In this document: one piece after another, positions 8,030 through 17,251 of the stretch
How the letters are laid out: the number at the start of each line of letters is the position of its first letter
Position numbering within the stretch: the first letter of the stretch is position 1
Source of the DNA: Cupriavidus basilensis
Lineage (GTDB): Bacteria > Pseudomonadota > Gammaproteobacteria > Burkholderiales > Burkholderiaceae
NCBI RefSeq assembly: GCF_029335485.1
Contig: NZ_JARJLM010000482.1
Coordinates: forward strand, 1-41,557
Direction of reading: 5' to 3'
DNA: 41,557 bases
Made by a program: the position numbers and the translations under genes
The notes under the pieces: generated by a model
Told to the model about the DNA's origin: nothing
The model's input: the letters and a program-made list of their open reading frames with translations, nothing else
Database searches by the model: none

Positions 8030-9238
8030 TTACAGGGAGGATGGCGCAAATTGCAGCCATCCTTCGAGTGCCCAGTGATGAAAAGTTTCCATCAGATCCG
8101 GCAAATCCGCGCAGGCAGCCACCTCCTGGGCGCCCAGGCAGCGTTGATCGGCAAGCCGCCGCAACCAGCGGGCCAGGGCGGCTGGCGGCTCGTAGGCTTC
8201 CCCATTGATAAAGAAATGTGTGCGGTCATACAACGCTATCGAGCCCGGCGCCAGCACAATGCCTTGAGAAAGTGCGAGTTTTGTGTATGCCTTCAGCGGA
8301 ATTTCGGATATTTCTGCAAACTCGACACTCGGCTTCGGCTCGGAAAGATGGGCGCCCAGAAATTCCGAGATCATGCTACCCGACCAACGCAGGGCACTCA
8401 GTCGCTCACCCACGGCCTTGACCATCCTGGCTGGCAATTGCGCCGGATGTGCGGTAGCCGCCTCTCCCTGGTCGGCGTAACGGCCGCCCAGATCCTCATT
8501 GTCTTCCACCGTTTCCGACAGCCAGGCGAGGAAATGGCCGGCCAGTTCACGATAGGCGGGCGCGCGGAAGCCGATCGAGTACGTCATGCATTCGCCTTCG
8601 GCGACGCCGTCGTGGGCGTACTGGGGTGGCAGGTAAAGCATATCGCCGGGCTCCAGCACCCATTCCTCTTCCGCCGTGAAGTCGGCCAGGATCTTCAGCG
8701 GCAGGTCCGGGATCAGGTCGAGCTTGGCCTGGGACGAGATGCGCCAGCGGCGCCGGCCCGATACTTGCAGGAGGAATACGTCGTAGGAATCGAAGTGCGG
8801 GCCCACGCCGCCCCCATCGGTGGCGTAGCTGACCATCAGGTCGTCGAGACGGGCGTCCGGAACGAAACGGAATTGCCCCATCAAGGCCGCGGCTGCACTA
8901 TCGTGGAGATTGACGCCCTGTACCAGCAAGGTCCATTGGCGGGCTTTGCGCGAGGGCAGGTTGTCGGCGGCGAAAGGGCCTTGCTCGAGCTTCCAGCGGT
9001 TGCGAAAGTGAGACACCAGGCGCGACTCGACGTCATCGCGATCGGCCAGCTCGAAAAGCGACTCGCGCGATACCGGCGGCACGATACCCGGTACAGCTTG
9101 TCGAATCAGCAGGGGCTTGCGGTGCCAGATATCGCGCATGAAAGCGGCCGGCGTCATGCCACCCAGGAGGGTGAGCGGCACGTCAGGATCGACGGGGCCG
9201 GGGGGCAAGGCCTGCGCGTATAATGCGGAATCGTTCAT
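8030..9238 (-). CDS. roxA: Cupin/JmjC-like ribosomal protein oxygenase (RoxA/YcfD family)
   Basis: A 402-residue Fe(II)/2-oxoglutarate oxygenase of the family that in E. coli (RoxA/YcfD) hydroxylates an arginine of ribosomal protein L16. The metal triad is visible: HFD with His148 and Asp150, and a distal His209 in LPPQYAHDG. The N-terminal segment with WHRKPLLIRQA and the YATDGGGVGPHFDSYDVF block are characteristic. The C-terminal region with conserved W residues fits the dimerisation and winged-helix part. The start ATG lies only 11 bases from the divergent slyD start codon. Terminator-like sequence after the gene is weak; the next minus-strand gene has its own promoter. The family is firm; L16 as substrate is inferred from the E. 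coli enzyme. Confidence 0.9.
   Translation of the reverse strand: MNDSALYAQALPPGPVDPDVPLTLLGGMTPAAFMRDIWHRKPLLIRQAVPGIVPPVSRESLFELADRDDVESRLVSHFRNRWKLEQGPFAADNLPSRKARQWTLLVQGVNLHDSAAAALMGQFRFVPDARLDDLMVSYATDGGGVGPHFDSYDVFLLQVSGRRRWRISSQAKLDLIPDLPLKILADFTAEEEWVLEPGDMLYLPPQYAHDGVAEGECMTYSIGFRAPAYRELAGHFLAWLSETVEDNEDLGGRYADQGEAATAHPAQLPARMVKAVGERLSALRWSGSMISEFLGAHLSEPKPSVEFAEISEIPLKAYTKLALSQGIVLAPGSIALYDRTHFFINGEAYEPPAALARWLRRLADQRCLGAQEVAACADLPDLMETFHHWALEGWLQFAPSSL
9219..9224 (+). promoter_or_regulatory. -10 element of slyD, inside the roxA 5' end
   Basis: A consensus TATAAT on the plus strand within the first codons of the opposite gene. It predicts transcription from about 9231 and a leader of about 19 bases with GGAG at 9239-9242 before the TTG at 9250. 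It also rules out an in-frame ATG at 9223 as the start codon, because that ATG overlaps the -10 box. Confidence 0.6.
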
Positions 9239-9249
9239 GGAGTCAAGAA

Positions 9250-9783
9250 TTGAAAATCGCTAAGAACACGGTGGTATCCGTGGTGTACAAGCTGTCGGAT
9301 GCGCAAGGCAATCTGATCGAGGAGTCGGATGAGCCGATGGTCTACTTGCACGGCGGGTATGATGGCACGTTCCCCAAGATCGAGGAAGCACTGGAAGGCC
9401 ACGAAGCCGGCTTCGAGACCCAGTTGCAGCTCGAACCCGAGGAAGCCTTCGGCGATTACGACGCCGACATGGTCAAGGTCGAGCCGCGCAACCGTTTCCC
9501 CGAGCCGCTGGAAATCGGCATGCAGTTCGAGGGCGTGCCCGAAGACGGCGACGACGAGGATTCGATCATCTACACCGTGACCGACGTGGCCGAAGACAAG
9601 GTCGTGCTGGACGGCAACCATCCCCTGGCCGGCATGGCGCTGCGTTTCTGGCTGCAGGTTGCCGAGGTGCGCGAAGCCACGGCCGACGAAGTACAGCACG
9701 GCCACGCGCACGGCGCCTCGGGCATCGAAGTGGTCGACGAGGACGAGGACGACGAAGGCGACAGCAGCCGCACGTTGCACTGA
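9250..9783 (+). CDS. slyD: SlyD-like FKBP-type peptidyl-prolyl isomerase
   Basis: A 177-residue FKBP-family prolyl isomerase and chaperone. It has the SlyD arrangement: an N-terminal FKBP strand (VVSVVYKLSDAQG), the DEPMVYLHG loop, the GTFPKIEEALEG segment, an inserted IF domain around EPEEAFGDYD, and the return to FKBP at HPLAGMALRF. The tail has a short metal-binding HGHAHG cluster followed by an acidic run of Asp/Glu, shorter than the long His/Cys tail of E. coli SlyD. The start is taken as TTG 9250: it has GGAG eight bases upstream and gives the conserved KIAKNTVVSV terminus, while the upstream ATG falls in the promoter. A strong terminator follows. Confidence 0.9.
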   Translation: MKIAKNTVVSVVYKLSDAQGNLIEESDEPMVYLHGGYDGTFPKIEEALEGHEAGFETQLQLEPEEAFGDYDADMVKVEPRNRFPEPLEIGMQFEGVPEDGDDEDSIIYTVTDVAEDKVVLDGNHPLAGMALRFWLQVAEVREATADEVQHGHAHGASGIEVVDEDEDDEGDSSRTLH

Positions 9784-9834
9784 GTGCGCGACGCGCGTCA
9801 GCCCTCGCGGCCCTTCGCGGCAATCGTTACGCAC

Positions 9835-9857
9835 AAGCCGGCATTGCCGGCTTTTTT
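9835..9857 (+). terminator. Rho-independent terminator of slyD
   Basis: The stem AAGCCGGC/GCCGGCTT with a three-base loop runs into six T residues. It lies about 50 bases after the slyD stop and separates it from the convergent calcineurin-like gene. Confidence 0.9.
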
Positions 9858-9895
9858 ATTGGGCGTGCACTACCGGAGCGGGAGTCGCTGGCACG

Positions 9896-10999
9896 TCATT
9901 CCGCCTCTGGGCCGTCCTTCAGCGTCACTTCGAACAGCGAGGGCGATCCCGGGGTGATCGCCAGCTCGGTGTACTGGCCCGGCGCGCCGCCCGGCAGGAC
10001 GACGCGGGTGAAATTGCGCAGCGTCTTGCCGCTGGCATCCTTGAGCGGCGTGTCGATGCCGAAGCCGCCCGCGCCCGTATGGACCAGCAATACCTGCCCG
10101 CGGAAGCGCCCGGCCAGGTCGCGCAACTGCCGCTTGAATTCCAGGTAACCGTCGCGCGGCCGGCGGCGCAGGAAGCCGTCCAGCAGGGAAGGCTTGCCGC
10201 GCTGTTCCCAGCCGTTGCCGAACTGCGGATCGGCATGCTCCAGCACCACGATACCCGGCAGGTTTTGCTGCTGCGCCAGCGAGAAGGCGCGTGTCAGCCA
10301 CTGGCGGTTGGCTTCGCGGCGATCCTCGAACTCGCCATTCCGGCCGCCTTCGGAGCGATAGTGATTGTTGTCGCCCGGCAGGTTCAATCCCACCATCATC
10401 ACATTGCCCGCGGTCCAGCGTATGTTTTCGCGGAAGCTGCGGAAGGTGGCCTGGTCGGACTGGCGCATCAGCGGCAGCACCCGCTGGCCGAGCGTGGTGT
10501 CGGCCGGGAAGAACAGCTCGCGCAGGCGGTTCAGCCGTTCCATCGCGTCGAAGTGGCCGTTGACCGGCCGGTGGCATTCCGCCCAGTCGGTTTCGCCGGG
10601 CAGGTAGAACAGCGGCAGCGGCGACTGGTCGAGCAGGCGCTGGCGCGCGGTAAGCAGGGTGTCGCCGCAAGACTCGGTATCGCCCTTGATGCCGCCGAGG
10701 TGGACCGCGAAATCGAGCCGGCGCGCCGCCAGGTAGTCCAGCAGGCGGGTGGTGCCGGCTTCGGCGGCCGGCCACTGGGGCTGGTCGGCGAGCAGCGCCA
10801 CCCGGACGGTCTCGGCAGCCGGCGCACGGACGCGCGCTGCCAGCGCCGTGCCCGACCATGCCGGCAATGCCAGCAGGATGGCCAGCACGGCGGAGCAGGC
10901 GAATCCCTTCAACCTGCACACGGACGCGCGCGAGCGAGCGCTGGCGCTTCGTCCGCCCATGCAGCGGTTTCCCTGGCGCATCGGCCCGATCGGCCTCAT
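9896..10999 (-). CDS. Secreted calcineurin-like/hypothetical protein coupled to mutS
   Basis: A 367-residue protein with an N-terminal basic segment and a hydrophobic stretch ([16 protein letters not shown]) ending near ALAARV, so probably exported to the periplasm. The body resembles calcineurin-like phosphoesterases in layout: [30 protein letters not shown] in place of the usual GNHE motif, and [12 protein letters not shown] near the end. Several canonical metal ligands are replaced (for example HLGGIKGD rather than GDxxD), so catalysis is doubtful. The start ATG at 10999 overlaps the mutS stop (ATGA), which suggests translational coupling; internal ATGs at 10981 and nearby would also keep the signal sequence. 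Function unknown. Confidence 0.7.
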   Translation of the reverse strand: MRPIGPMRQGNRCMGGRSASARSRASVCRLKGFACSAVLAILLALPAWSGTALAARVRAPAAETVRVALLADQPQWPAAEAGTTRLLDYLAARRLDFAVHLGGIKGDTESCGDTLLTARQRLLDQSPLPLFYLPGETDWAECHRPVNGHFDAMERLNRLRELFFPADTTLGQRVLPLMRQSDQATFRSFRENIRWTAGNVMMVGLNLPGDNNHYRSEGGRNGEFEDRREANRQWLTRAFSLAQQQNLPGIVVLEHADPQFGNGWEQRGKPSLLDGFLRRRPRDGYLEFKRQLRDLAGRFRGQVLLVHTGAGGFGIDTPLKDASGKTLRNFTRVVLPGGAPGQYTELAITPGSPSLFEVTLKDGPEAE

Positions 11000-13683
11000 G
11001 CGGTGGTTACGGCATTCCTGGCGAGCGCGTGCAGCCGGTAGAGCGCGTCGAGCGCGTCGCGCGGCGTCAGGCTGTCCGGGTCCAGTTCGGCGACGGCGTC
11101 GAGCAGCGCGGCCTGTTGCGGCGAGATGGCGCCGGCGCAATGGCTGGTGGCCGGCTCCGCGTAGTCGTCCTCGTCCAGGGGCGGGGGCGGCGCTGCGAAC
11201 AGGTCGAGCTGGGGCGTGGGCGTGGCGTCCGCCGACTGCTGCTCCAGCCAGGCCAGGTGCTTGCGCGCCGCGCGGATCACAGGCTGCGGCACGCCGGCCA
11301 GTTGCGCCACCTGCAGGCCGTAGCTCTGGCTGGCGGGGCCATCCTGGACCGCGTGCAGGAACACGATGCCATCGCCATGCTCGACCGCCGACAGGTGGAC
11401 GTTGGCTGCCTGCGTGAATTCCTGCGGCAGTTGCGTCAGCTCGAAGTAGTGGGTGGCGAACAGCGTATGGCTGCGGTTGTGCGCCAGCAGATGGCGGGCG
11501 ATCGCCCATGCCAGCGCGAGGCCGTCGAAGGTCGAGGTGCCGCGCCCGATCTCGTCCATCAGCACCAGGCTGGCCGGGGTGGCGTTATGCAGGATGGCGG
11601 CGGCTTCGGTCATCTCCACCATGAAAGTGGAGCGCCCGCCCGCCAGGTCGTCGGCGGCGCCGATACGGGTGAAGATGCGGTCGATCGGGCCGATCACCGC
11701 GCGGCGCGCCGGCACGTAGGCGCCCACGCAGGCCAGCAGCACGATCAGCGCGGTCTGGCGCATGAAAGTCGACTTGCCGCCCATGTTCGGACCGGTGATC
11801 AGCAGCAGCTTGCGCGCCTCCGTCAGCTGGCATTCGTTGGCGATGAACGGCACGGATTCCGCGGCGAGCTGGCCTTCCACCACCGGATGGCGCCCCTGCA
11901 CGATGTCGATCACGTTCTCGTCGACGCGCTCGGGCTGGGTCCAGTCCAGGGTCTGCGCGCGCTCGGCCAGCGCCGCCAGCACGTCGAGCCGGGCCAGCGC
12001 GCCCGCCACGCGCTGCAACTCGCCGATATGGGGCAGCAACTGCTGCAGCAGGCCATCGTAGAGCAGCTTCTCGCGCGCCAGCGCGCGGTCCTGCGCGGAC
12101 AGCGCCTTGTCTTCGAAGGCCTTGAGCTCGGGCGTGATGTAGCGCTCGGCGTTCTTCAGCGTCTGGCGGCGGCGATAGTCGTCGGGTACCTTGTCGGCCT
12201 GGCCGTTGGTGACTTCGATATAGAAGCCGTGCACCCGGTTGTATTCCACGCGCAGGTTGGCGATGCCGGTGCGGGTGCGTTCGCGGGCTTCCAGCTCCAC
12301 CAGGAACTGGCCGCAGTTCTCGGAGATATCACGCAGCTCGTCGAGCGTGGCGTCATAGCCGCGGGCGATCACGCCGCCGTCGCGGATCACGCTGGCCGGC
12401 TCCGGCGCCACCGCGCTGACCAGCAGCGCATGGCACTCCCAGGGCACGGCCAGTTCCGTCACGGTCTGGTTCAGCAACGGCGCGGCATCGTCCGGGCGCA
12501 GGCAGGCCTGCACGTCGGGCAGGGCGGTCAGCGTATCGCGCAGCGAGGAGAGATCGCGCGGGCGCGCATTCATCAGGGCCAGGCGGGCGGTGATGCGTTC
12601 CACGTCGGCCAGGCGGCGCAGCGCCGCGCGCAGGCCATCGGTGCCCTGGCCGAGCAGGGCGCCGATGGCCTGCTGGCGCGCCTGCGGCATGGCGCGGTCG
12701 CGCAGCGGATGGTGCAGCCAGTGGCGCAGCAGGCGGCTGCCCATGGTGGTGGCACAGGTATCCAGCAGCGAGAACAGCGTCGGCGACTCGCCGCCGCGCA
12801 GGGTCTCGGTCAGTTCCAGGTTGCGCCGGGTGGCGGTGTCCAGTCCGACGAATTCCGATTCACGCTCGACCGTCACGCCCTGCACATGGCGCAGCGACTG
12901 TCCCTGGGTGGAGGCGGCGTAGTTGAGCAGCGCGCCGGCGGCGCCCAGCGCCGCGCCCAGTCCGGCGCAGCCGAACGGGTCGAGGCTGGCCACGCCGAGC
13001 TGCTCGCGCAGGCGGCGCGTGCCGGCGTCCTGGTCGAAATGCCATTCGGGCAGGCGGGTACGCGCGCAGGCCAGGGCCGGCAGTTCGATGCCGTCGGCGA
13101 ACAGCAGCTCCGCCGGGCGGATCCGCTCCAGCTCGCGGCCAAGCTGCGCCACCTCGCATTCCATCAGGCGCAGCTCGCCGCTGGCCAGGTTGAGCCAGGC
13201 CAGGCCCATCTTGCTGACGCCGCGGCGCGTGGTGTGCTGGTGCACGGCCATCAGGTAGGTATCGGCCTTGTCCGGCAGCAGCGCCGCGTCGGTCAGCGTG
13301 CCTGGCGTGACGATGCGCACCACCTTGCGTTCCACCGGCCCCTTGCTGGTGGCCGGGTCGCCGATCTGCTCGCAGATCGCCACCGATTCGCCCAGCTTGA
13401 CCAGCCGCGCGAGGTATTGGTCCACCGAATGGAAGGGGATGCCGGCCATGCGGATCGGCACGCCGTTGGACGAGCCGCGCGAGGTCAGCGTGATGTCGAG
13501 CAGGCGCGAGGCCTTTTCGGCATCGTCGTGGAAAAGCTCGTAGAAATCGCCCATCCGGTAGAACAGCAAGGTGTCCGGATGGTCGGCCTTCAGGCCAAGG
13601 TACTGCGCCATCATGGGCGTGTGCTTTTCCGCGTTACCGGCCTTCGGCTCGGTCTTGGCGGACTGTCGGGGTTCTACGGACAT
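10996..13683 (-). CDS. mutS: DNA mismatch repair protein MutS
   Basis: An 895-residue mismatch-recognition ATPase. The mismatch-contact motif FYE is at 47-49 (MGDFYELF). Walker [10 protein letters not shown] is at about 631 and Walker [13 protein letters not shown] at about 710, followed by the ATHYFELT switch segment. The length is usual for the family (E. coli 853). The ATG at 13683 is chosen because AGAGGA precedes it by a good distance and the conserved [10 protein letters not shown] follows; an in-frame extension to 13767 has no conserved residues. The stop overlaps the next ORF. mutL is not in the window. Confidence 0.97.
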   Translation of the reverse strand: MSVEPRQSAKTEPKAGNAEKHTPMMAQYLGLKADHPDTLLFYRMGDFYELFHDDAEKASRLLDITLTSRGSSNGVPIRMAGIPFHSVDQYLARLVKLGESVAICEQIGDPATSKGPVERKVVRIVTPGTLTDAALLPDKADTYLMAVHQHTTRRGVSKMGLAWLNLASGELRLMECEVAQLGRELERIRPAELLFADGIELPALACARTRLPEWHFDQDAGTRRLREQLGVASLDPFGCAGLGAALGAAGALLNYAASTQGQSLRHVQGVTVERESEFVGLDTATRRNLELTETLRGGESPTLFSLLDTCATTMGSRLLRHWLHHPLRDRAMPQARQQAIGALLGQGTDGLRAALRRLADVERITARLALMNARPRDLSSLRDTLTALPDVQACLRPDDAAPLLNQTVTELAVPWECHALLVSAVAPEPASVIRDGGVIARGYDATLDELRDISENCGQFLVELEARERTRTGIANLRVEYNRVHGFYIEVTNGQADKVPDDYRRRQTLKNAERYITPELKAFEDKALSAQDRALAREKLLYDGLLQQLLPHIGELQRVAGALARLDVLAALAERAQTLDWTQPERVDENVIDIVQGRHPVVEGQLAAESVPFIANECQLTEARKLLLITGPNMGGKSTFMRQTALIVLLACVGAYVPARRAVIGPIDRIFTRIGAADDLAGGRSTFMVEMTEAAAILHNATPASLVLMDEIGRGTSTFDGLALAWAIARHLLAHNRSHTLFATHYFELTQLPQEFTQAANVHLSAVEHGDGIVFLHAVQDGPASQSYGLQVAQLAGVPQPVIRAARKHLAWLEQQSADATPTPQLDLFAAPPPPLDEDDYAEPATSHCAGAISPQQAALLDAVAELDPDSLTPRDALDALYRLHALARNAVTTA

Positions 13684-14011
13684 GCAATCCTCTCGGGCGG
13701 CTCCTGGCGAAACCGCCTGTTTTCGGGTACTCCGGCGTCCTGCGGGGCCTGGCGCGGCAGGCGCCATGGATGTGGCGGGCGCGGATCAAACCGGCATTTT
13801 ACTGCGAGCTTGGCGCCGGAGGGACGGAAAGGGCTTGCGGGACCGTGGACTGTGCGCTACGGCCGTGCCGGACACGGGGCCGTGAGCCCGGGCAAGGCCG
13901 CCGGCGCGCCATGCAAAACGAGAGGGCGGCAGCGCATTTTCGCGTGCGCCTCCCCATTGATGGCGGCCCCGGTATCCGCGGGCCGCCCCGACGTGCATGC
14001 GGCGCTAGTGG
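13684..14011. other. 328-base region between kdpC and mutS
   Basis: No gene is supported here. Short open frames on both strands look like high-GC noise, with no ribosome-binding sites or recognisable residues. On the minus strand TAAAAT at 13796-13801 could be the mutS -10, giving a leader of about 105 bases, but no -35 is seen. kdpD and kdpE, which often follow kdpC, are absent from this position. Confidence 0.6.
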
Positions 14012-15028
14012 CTAGGCCGGCGCGCCGTAGCGCTTGCGTAGTTCGAGGTTGATGGCCAGGACATTGACCATGGGCTCTCCGGCCAGGCCGCCAAGTGGCG
14101 CCGTTGCCCGCTGCCGCAGCAGGTCTGCGATCTCCTGCCGCACCTGGCCGGCGTCGCGCCTGGTGTCGCGCGCCCAGGCGGCCGCGACGCGGTCGAGCTG
14201 GAACAAGGCGTTGGCCAGCGTGATGTCGGGGTCAAGGCCGGAGCCGGAGGCGGTGACCATGTCGGCCGGTACCGGCGCGAGGTCGGCCTGCGGATGTTCC
14301 TGGCGCCACATGTCGAAGAAGACCGACTGGATGTCGGCACCTTCCCGCACGGCCTCGACCGTGCTCATGGCCTTGCCATCGGCGCCGGTATGGGAGACAT
14401 CGGCCGGGAACATGCCGGGCCGCGTCACGGAGAAGGCGACGAAGAAGGGCACGGCCAGGTCGGCCGCCTTGGGTTGCGGCGTGCCCGGGTTGTCCTTGAT
14501 CCACGCGGCCACCTGTTGCGGGCTGCCTTTGGCCCAGGCGTCGACATACGCGGCATGCGCCGGGCTGGCATTGACCCAGGCCTGTGCCAGGCCACTGTGT
14601 GCCTGCGCCCATTGCGCCACCAGGTGGGGCTGCCCCTGGTAGCGGTCGGCCTGGAACCAGCGCTCCACGTCCGGCCCGGCCGCCTGTCCTTGCCGCGGTC
14701 CGCCGCCATAGCGCGCGACCGGTGCGATGGCCCGCGCCACGCGGTCGCGCAGCGCGTAGTTGCTGGGCGCCAGCGACGACGAGCCCGAGGCCGAGGCGTC
14801 GTATGACACCGCCGAGGGGCGTGGCTGGAAGTATTCGTCCTTGCTGAACGGCTGCGCGATCAGCAGCGAGCCGACCGGCTTGCCATCGGGGCCGGCGACC
14901 ATGCTGCCGTTGGCCTGGAAGGGGAAGACGGTCTGGCCCACGAGCCATAGCACGGCGGGGTAGATGCCGCAGACCACCACCACCACGCTGACCAGCAGCC
15001 ACAGGCTTTTGCCGATATGACGAAACAT
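14012..15028 (-). CDS. kdpC: Potassium-transporting ATPase KdpC subunit with a large insertion
   Basis: KdpC is the single-span accessory subunit of the high-affinity Kdp K+ pump. The N-terminal membrane helix (residues 8-30), the GSLLIAQPF and YFQPRPSA motifs and the C-terminal PADMVTASGSGLDPDI block are all canonical. Between them, at roughly residues 101-247, is about 145 extra residues not found in E. coli KdpC (190 in total). The insert is rich in Trp/Ala/Gln with repeated AQW, QAW, DAW and AAW segments; it runs in the same frame with the same codon character, so it is a real insertion and not a frameshift. It should lie in the periplasm. GAGGAG precedes the ATG. Confidence 0.93.
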   Translation of the reverse strand: MFRHIGKSLWLLVSVVVVVCGIYPAVLWLVGQTVFPFQANGSMVAGPDGKPVGSLLIAQPFSKDEYFQPRPSAVSYDASASGSSSLAPSNYALRDRVARAIAPVARYGGGPRQGQAAGPDVERWFQADRYQGQPHLVAQWAQAHSGLAQAWVNASPAHAAYVDAWAKGSPQQVAAWIKDNPGTPQPKAADLAVPFFVAFSVTRPGMFPADVSHTGADGKAMSTVEAVREGADIQSVFFDMWRQEHPQADLAPVPADMVTASGSGLDPDITLANALFQLDRVAAAWARDTRRDAGQVRQEIADLLRQRATAPLGGLAGEPMVNVLAINLELRKRYGAPA

Positions 15029-15059
15029 GGCTATCTCCTCGTTCGCGCAGCGGGCCGCC

Positions 15060-17204
15060 TCAGGCCGCCAGCCGCAGCCCCACCAGCAGCAGGTCGATCA
15101 GCTTGATGCCGATGAACGGCACCACCACGCCGCCCAGCCCCCATACCAGCAGATTGCGGCGCAGCAGGGCGTCCGCGCCGAGCGGCCGGTAGGTGACGCC
15201 CTTGAGCGCGATCGGGATCAGCATCGGGATGATGAGCGCGTTGAAGATCACCGCCGACAGGATGGCCGAGGTGGGCGAATGCAGTTGCATCACGTCCATC
15301 GCCTTGAGCCACGGCAGCGTGCCGGCGAACAGCGCCGGCACGATGGCGAAGTACTTGGCCACGTCGTTGGCGATCGAGAAGGTGGTCAGCGCGCCGCGCG
15401 TCATCAGCAACTGCTTGCCGATTTCCACCACCTCGATCAGCTTGGTCGGGTCGCTGTCGAGGTCGACCATATTGCCGGCCTCCTTGGCTGCCTGTGTGCC
15501 GGAATTCATGGCCAGGCCGACGTCCGCCTGCGCCAGGGCCGGCGCGTCGTTGGTACCGTCGCCCATCATCGCGACCAGCTTGCCTTCGGCCTGTTCGCGC
15601 CGCAGATAGACGAGCTTGGCTTCGGGGGTGGCCTCGGCGATATATTCATCCACCCCGGCCTGGTCGGCGATGGTGGCGGCGGTCAGTGCGTTGTCGCCGG
15701 TGACCATCACGGTATGCAGCCCCATCTTGCGCAGATGCAGGATGCGCGCGCGGATGCCTTCCTTGAGCACGTCCTCCAGCACCACCACGCCGACGATGGC
15801 GTTGCCGGTGGCCACCGCCAGCGGCGTGGCGCCCTTGCCGCCCACCAGCTTGAGCATGGCTGCCAGCTCCGGCGGCACCGTGCCGCCGAGCCGGCCGACG
15901 TGGGCGATGATGGCATCCGGCGCCCCCTTGCGCAGGATCCGCCCGTCCGGCAGGTCGAGGCCGCTCATGCGGGTCTGCGCCGTGAACGGCACGACGATGG
16001 CACCACCGGGAGGCGCCATGGCCTTGTCCCCCATGGCGGCGGTGACGATGCTCTTGCCCTCGGGCGTCTGGTCGCCCGCCGACGCCAGCGCGGCCAGTTG
16101 CTGCAGGTCTGCCTCGGTATAGGTAAGCATCGGCAGGAACTGGGTGGCGCGCCGGTTGCCCACCGTGATGGTGCCGGTCTTGTCCAGCACCACGGTGTCG
16201 ATATCGCCAGCCACCTCGACCGCCTTGCCGCTCTTGGCGATGATGTTGGCGCGCAGCGCCCGGTCCATGCCGGCGATGCCGATGGCGGCCAGCAGGGCGC
16301 CGATGGTGGTCGGGATCAGGCACACCAGCAGCGCTACCAGGGTCGGGATATCGGTGCCCAGGCTCTTGATTGGCGTGGCCAGCCCGAGGTAGGACGTCAT
16401 GTACTGCTCGGCGTTCAGCGCCATCGGCCACAGCGGCACCACCACGATCAGGAAGATCAGCGTGAAGGCGGACAGCACCAGGGCCAGGGCGATCTCGTTG
16501 GGCGTGCGTTGCCGCACCGCGCCTTCCACCAGGCTGATCATGTGATCGATGAAGGTGTCGCCGGCGCGTGCGGTGATGCGGATGATGATCTGGTCCGAGA
16601 TCACCATGGTGCCGCCGGTCACACCGGAGCGATCGCCGCCAAATTCCCGGATCACCGGCGCGGATTCGCCGGTGATCGCGGATTCGTCCACCGCCGCTGC
16701 CCCTTGCACCACTTCGCCATCGCTGGGGATGATCTCCCAGGCTTTGACGATGACCAGGTCGCCCGGCACCAGCTTGTTCGAGGAAACCGTCTCGACGCTG
16801 TCGCCATGGAGGCGACAGGCAAGCGTGTCCTGCCGCGTGCGCCGCATCGACTCCGCCTGCGCCTTGCCGCGCTCCTCAGCGATGGCGGTGGCGAAGTTGG
16901 CGAACAGCACCGTGGCCCACAGCCAGGCGTCAAGCGCGAGGAAGTAAGTCAGAGGCGTCTGGCTCACGGCCCTGCCCAGCGCCAGCTGCACCGTGTAGAA
17001 CAGGGTCAGCAACGCGCCGAGTTCCACCACGAACATCACCGGGTTTTTCCATTGCACGTCGGGCCTCAGCGCCAGCACGGCCTGCCACATGGCGGTACGC
17101 ACCAGCGGCCAGGGGAAGAGCGCGTGCGGCATCAGGCTGCGCGGGGGCTTCAGCCCGGTGGGCAAACCGCCAACCGCATCGTGGGGTGTCTTGAGGCTGA
17201 CCAT
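15060..17204 (-). CDS. kdpB: Potassium-transporting P-type ATPase KdpB
   Basis: The catalytic P-type ATPase subunit, 714 residues. It has the TGES loop at 178-181, the phosphorylation motif DKTGT with Asp341, KGAPDAI in the nucleotide-binding domain, and MGDGTNDAPAL in the hinge. The membrane lysine region near NDVAKYF is conserved. Ser181 corresponds to the E. coli Ser162 that is phosphorylated to shut the pump off at high K+. The protein is about 30 residues longer than E. coli KdpB (682), mainly at the N-terminus. GAAGGA precedes the ATG. It lies between kdpA and kdpC with short gaps of 47 and 31 bases, in one operon. Confidence 0.97.
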   Translation of the reverse strand: MVSLKTPHDAVGGLPTGLKPPRSLMPHALFPWPLVRTAMWQAVLALRPDVQWKNPVMFVVELGALLTLFYTVQLALGRAVSQTPLTYFLALDAWLWATVLFANFATAIAEERGKAQAESMRRTRQDTLACRLHGDSVETVSSNKLVPGDLVIVKAWEIIPSDGEVVQGAAAVDESAITGESAPVIREFGGDRSGVTGGTMVISDQIIIRITARAGDTFIDHMISLVEGAVRQRTPNEIALALVLSAFTLIFLIVVVPLWPMALNAEQYMTSYLGLATPIKSLGTDIPTLVALLVCLIPTTIGALLAAIGIAGMDRALRANIIAKSGKAVEVAGDIDTVVLDKTGTITVGNRRATQFLPMLTYTEADLQQLAALASAGDQTPEGKSIVTAAMGDKAMAPPGGAIVVPFTAQTRMSGLDLPDGRILRKGAPDAIIAHVGRLGGTVPPELAAMLKLVGGKGATPLAVATGNAIVGVVVLEDVLKEGIRARILHLRKMGLHTVMVTGDNALTAATIADQAGVDEYIAEATPEAKLVYLRREQAEGKLVAMMGDGTNDAPALAQADVGLAMNSGTQAAKEAGNMVDLDSDPTKLIEVVEIGKQLLMTRGALTTFSIANDVAKYFAIVPALFAGTLPWLKAMDVMQLHSPTSAILSAVIFNALIIPMLIPIALKGVTYRPLGADALLRRNLLVWGLGGVVVPFIGIKLIDLLLVGLRLAA

Positions 17205-17251
17205 GACAGGGTTCCTTCGATAGCTGCATCACCGGACTTCACGTGCCCTGG

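Noticed and set aside
11000-11509. N-terminal extension of the calcineurin-like gene into mutS
   Set aside because: The extra codons are a mutS shadow; the ATG at 10999 with the following signal sequence is sufficient.
10858-14052. Very long plus-strand open frame (over 1,000 codons) opposite mutS
   Set aside because: It mirrors mutS on the other strand; composition is typical of antisense frames in GC-rich genes and MutS motifs are unambiguous.
14285-14730. KdpC insertion as a frameshift or assembly error
   Set aside because: The reading frame is continuous, codon character is unchanged, and both flanks are canonical KdpC.
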